Positions 60,517-64,000 of a stretch of 64,000 nucleotides of DNA are shown here, in pieces; the first letter of the stretch is position 1, and each line of letters opens with the position of its first letter. The notes below the pieces were generated by a model. That model saw nothing but the letters and a program-made list of their open reading frames with translations, ran no database searches and had not been told where the DNA came from. The translations under genes and the position numbers were made by a program. The DNA is taken from positions 62,001-126,000 of the forward strand of contig JACIXD010000008.1 of assembly GCA_014360645.1 (NCBI GenBank), in the 5' to 3' direction. Source of the DNA: Actinomycetota bacterium (GTDB taxonomy: Bacteria > Actinomycetota > Geothermincolia > Geothermincolales > RBG-13-55-18).

Positions 60517-63500
60517 ATGGAACTTTCGCGAAGAAGTTTCCTCAAGCTGTCGGGCGCCGGCATAGGCGTCACCGCCCTCGCCCAGCTCGGGTTCTCCACC
60601 ACCGCCCTCGCCGCTGCCGAGGAGCTTCGCATCAGCGAGGCCAGCGAGAGCACCACGGTATGCCCCTACTGCTCCGTGGGCTGCTCCGCCATCGTCAGCG
60701 TGAAGGATGGCAAGGTGGTGGGCTTGGAGGGCCTTCCAGACAGCCCCGTGAACCGGGCGAGCCTCTGCTCCAAGGGGCAGTCCATCTACCAGATCGCCAA
60801 CAACGACCGCCGGCTCACCAAGGTGCGCTACCGCGCCCCCGGGGCCACGGACTGGGAGGAGAAGACCTGGGAGGAGGCCATCCCCAGGATTGCCCGCCTC
60901 ATCAAGGACACCCGAGACGCCACCTTCGTGGAGACGGAGGAGGTGGACGGGAACAAGGTCACGGTGAACCGCTGCGAGGGCATCGCCCAGCTGGGAGGGG
61001 CAGCCCTGGACAACGAGGAATGCTACCTGGCCGTCAAGTTCGCCCGCGGCCTCGGCCTGGTGTACATCGAACACCAGGCCCGTATATGACACTCGGCCAC
61101 AGTCGCCGGTCTCGGCGGCACGTACGGCCGGGGAGCCATGACCAACCACTACATCGACCTCAAGAACGCCGACGTTTTCATGATCTGCGGCGCTAACCCC
61201 AGCGAGAACCATCCCGTCTCTTGGCGGTGGATGGAAAAGGCTAGGGAGGAGCGCGACGCCAAGATCATCGTGGTGGACCCGCGCTTCACCCGCTCCGCGG
61301 CGCGCGCGGACCTCTTCTCCTTCATCCGCCCCGGCACCGACATCGCCTTCTTCGGGGCGCTGATCAAGTACGCCATCGACAAGAACTACATCAACTGGGA
61401 GTACGTGCAGAACTACACCAACGCCCCCATCCTGGTCAACCCGGACTTCAAGGGGCCCGGTGAGCTGGACGGCTACTTCAGCGGCTACGACAAGGAGAAG
61501 AGGAAGTACGACACCAAGACCTGGACCTACCAGGCCGGCCCCGACGGCAACCCCGTCCGGGTACAGCTCATCCCCATCGCCGAGGACCCGACCTTCCCAG
61601 GCAGGGGGGTGCCCACCGGCCCCAAGGACTCCAACGGGAACTACATCCCCAACGACGACGCGGCCATCGCGGGCTCCGTTTTCGCCAAGCTCAAGGAGCA
61701 CTTCTCCCGCTACACCTACGACGGGCCCGACAGCGTGGTGGCCAAGGTCTGCGGCATGGATCCCGCCAAGTTCAAGGAGATCGCCGAGTGCTACTGCGGC
61801 ATCACCTGCAAACGGGAGAAGAGCGGCAACCTCATGTACGCCATGGGGCTGACGCAGTTCACCTTCGGGACGGAGAAGATACGCACCTTCGCCATCCTGC
61901 AGGCGCTGCTCGGCAACACCGGCATGCCCGGCGGGGGCATCAACGCCCTGCGCGGGGAGTCCAACGTCCAGGGCTCCACGGACTTCGCGCTCCTCTCCCA
62001 CATCCTCTGCGGGTATATGACCGTGCCCAACTCGAGCGACCACCCCGACCGCGGCAAGTACCTGGAGAAGACAACCCCCAAGGTGGGCATCTGGACCTGG
62101 CAGCCCCGCTTCTTCAACAGCTACCTCATGGCCTACTACGGCCCCTATGCCAAAAAGGAGGGGCTGGACAAGGCCTACGAACTGCATCCCAAGGTGAAGA
62201 AGGGCAAGAACTACACCCATATCGCGCTCTTCGAGGACATGTACGCGGGCATCATCAAGGGCCTCATCGCCTGGGGGCAGAACCCGGGGGTCGGTGGACC
62301 CAACTGCAACCTGGAGTACGCCGCCATGGACAAGCTGGACTGGCTGGTGGCCGCGGACCTCTGGGACACCGATAGCATGAACTTCTGGCGCCGCCCCGGG
62401 GCCGACCCCAAGGCCATCCAGACCGAGGTGTGGGCGCTTCCCGCCGCCTCCTCGGTGGAGAAGCCGGGGTCGGTCTCCAACTCCGGAAGGATGGCCCAGT
62501 ACCGTTGGAAGGCGGTGGAGCCCCCCGGGGACGCCATGCCCGACGCCTTCATGATCCACCAGATCATGAAGGCGGTAAAGGAGCTCTACCGCGCCGAGGG
62601 AGGCAAGGGCAAGGAGAGCATATCCGAGCTCTTCTGGGCCTACGACGAGGACGAGCACGGCGATCCCGACCTGGACCAGGTGCAGATGGAGATCAGCGGA
62701 TTCACCTGGCCTGAGGGCGAGTTCAGCTGGGACAAGGCCTTCGAGAAGCCGGTCTTCGGCTTCGGATCCCTAAAAGACGACGGCTCCACCGCCTCCGGCA
62801 ATTGGATCTACTGCGGGCAGTGGGCGAGCGACGCCGACGTGGAGACCGCGGCCAAGATCCTGGGCATCGACGGCCAGCTCCCCAAAGGGGATGATGGCAA
62901 GGTCAAGATACCCCGCTCCAAGCAGGCCAAGGAGTGGAACGGCATTCCCTTCAACAAAGGGCAGTGGCACTTCCAGAAGACCCCCGTCTACTGGCTGGGC
63001 AAGGACGGGCAGACCATCTACACCGACAAGGACAGCGCCCCCGCCGACGCCAGGAAGATCAACGTGGGCACCTACCCGGTGTGGGCCTGGGCTTGGCCCC
63101 TCAACCGGCGCATCATCTACAACCGCAATTCGGTTGACTGGTCGGGCAAGCCCTTCGCCCCGGACAAGGCCCTCTTCACCTTCAAGGACGACGACAACCT
63201 GGGGATGAAGAACGACGTGCCCGACTTCTACACCCAGCCGAGCACCGACCCCGCTTTCCCGCCGGAGCTGGTGGGCAAGGCCACCATGCGCACGCGCTCG
63301 GGGGCCAACTCCTTCTTCATGAACCGAGAGCCGGGCGCCCTGGTGGCGCGCCTGTTCTCCAACTCCCTGGCGGAGGGCCCCTTCCCCGAGCACTACGAGC
63401 CCCGAGAGAGCCCGGTCAAAAACATGCTCTCCAGCGTGCAGAACAACCCGGCCATCGTGCTGGAATGGCCCTCGGCCAAGGAGGAGCCGGAGAAGTGGGG

Positions 63501-63963
63501 CTTCGCCGAGGTAGGCGATCCCAGGTACCCCTACGTGTGCACCACCTATCGGGTCACCGAGCACTGGCAGGCGGGCCAGATGACCCGCAACAACTCCTGG
63601 CTGTGTGAGGCCATGCCCGAGAACTTCATCGAGATCTCGGTGGAGCTCGCAGATGAGCTGGGGATCAAGAAGGGCGATCTGGTGGAGCTGGAGAGCGTGC
63701 GTGGAAAGGTGCAGGGGGTGGCGGTGGTGACCACCCGACTGAAGCCCCTGGAGATCGGGGACAACGGCAGCACCAGGAAGGTGCACGTGGTGGGGATGAC
63801 CTGGCACTACGGGTTCATCGGCCTGGCCACCGGCGGCCCGGAGAGAAACGGCATCTCCAAGAAGAACTACGCCGCCAACCAGCTAACCCCCCACGTGGGC
63901 GATCCCAACACCACCATCCCCGAGTACAAGGCGTTCCTCGTGAACCTGAGGAAGGTGAAGTGA
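60517..63963 (+). CDS. fdnG: selenocysteine formate dehydrogenase, catalytic subunit (Tat-exported)
   Basis: The frame runs through TGA 61087-61089 as selenocysteine (residue 191): upstream I-E-H-Q-A-R-I, downstream H-S-A-T-V-A-G-L-G-G-T-Y-G-R-G-A-M-T-N-H matches FdnG (N-Q-A-R-V-U-H-G-P-T-V-A-S-L). The 1148-residue protein starts with a twin-arginine signal (S-R-R-S-F-L-K, cleavage near A-L-A-A-A). It has the [4Fe-4S] site C49, C52, C56, C84 with K86, and the molybdopterin domains. ATG 60517 has GGGGGGA upstream; GTG 60505 is a weaker option. It oxidises formate to CO2 outside the membrane, passing electrons to an Fe-S subunit encoded next. Confidence 0.93.
61087..61119 (+). promoter_or_regulatory. 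bacterial SECIS element
   Basis: Directly after the UGA, GTCGCC (61102-61107) pairs with GGCGGC (61114-61119), closing a loop GGTCTC (61108-61113). The loop GGUCU starts 19 bases after the UGA, the same spacing and loop sequence as I recall for the E. coli fdhF SECIS bound by SelB. Confidence 0.85.
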
Positions 63964-63964
63964 T

Positions 63965-64000
63965 ATGGCTAACCCGACGGACAAGGCGATCCTCTTCGAC
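63965..64000 (+). CDS. start of probable formate dehydrogenase Fe-S subunit, 3'-truncated
   Basis: An ATG lies one base after the TGA stop of the formate dehydrogenase. The 12 visible codons give M-A-N-P-T-D-K-A-I-L-F-D, which resembles the start of four-cluster ferredoxin subunits (A-I-L-F-D followed by C-I-G-C). The rest is outside the window, so the family call is by context. Confidence 0.5.
   Translation, partial: MANPTDKAILFD

Overview
The window is GC-rich bacterial DNA, densely packed with genes and with frequent GTG and TTG starts. There are no rRNA, tRNA or CRISPR features. Several signs point to an anaerobic actinobacterial lineage, possibly one of the deep thermophilic or subsurface classes: oxygen-sensitive CoA-ester enzymes (2-hydroxyacyl-CoA dehydratase, 4-hydroxybutyryl-CoA dehydratase), a selenocysteine formate dehydrogenase, a ferredoxin:thioredoxin reductase, and a secreted protein with tandem 'WYLAEGSTG...SFETWVLVMNPG' repeats. 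The taxonomic call is inference from gene content only.

Layout. 1-1.2 kb: the end of a type II restriction-modification pair (BglII/BstYI-like nuclease, MT-A70 adenine methylase). 1.2-10.9 kb: a catabolic island for CoA esters, mostly on the minus strand. It holds an epimerase, an enoyl-CoA hydratase, two dehydratase subunits, a V4R protein, an acyl-CoA ligase, a zinc alcohol dehydrogenase and a MarR regulator; 4-hydroxybutyryl-CoA dehydratase diverges on the plus strand. Two sets of repeated operator-like sites lie in its intergenic gaps. 12-17 kb: a complete branched-chain amino-acid (Liv) ABC transporter. 17-22.4 kb: a duplicated zinc-ribbon protein, a lone receiver domain, a decayed coiled-coil gene, a cyclase and an N-terminally extended dUTPase. 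22.4-28.4 kb: a complete oligopeptide ABC transporter. 28.5-38.6 kb: an MFS exporter, tandem repeats, a Memo-family protein, a HEAT-repeat protein, an ADP-forming acyl-CoA synthetase alpha subunit, a helical-repeat protein, glutaredoxin, FTR fused to two rubredoxin domains, an adhesin-like membrane protein and an alpha/beta hydrolase.

39-45.2 kb is a signalling block: a four-PAS/GAF histidine kinase, a pseudokinase with an external PKD domain, and a PAS-PAS protein. 45.3-51.5 kb holds a 94-bp hairpin repeat array, then a 1941-residue secreted S8 protease with beta-propeller, repeat and chagasin-like domains. 52-58 kb holds an antitoxin-like protein, TadE-like pilus proteins, a lipoprotein, and an ECF sigma factor with a FecR-like partner. 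The right end (58-64 kb) reads as one functional unit: TatA, TatC, FdhE and the Tat-exported formate dehydrogenase, followed by the start of its probable Fe-S subunit. The formate dehydrogenase is read through an in-frame UGA with a well-formed SECIS hairpin, so a standard gene caller would split it in two.

The most unusual material is (1) the selenocysteine formate dehydrogenase with its structured leader, (2) the 94-bp hairpin array whose last copy appears to supply the -35 box of the giant protease gene, (3) the pseudokinase-TM-PKD receptor-like protein, (4) the protease carrying its own inhibitor-like domain, and (5) several intergenic direct-repeat loci with a shared 72-76 bp spacing.
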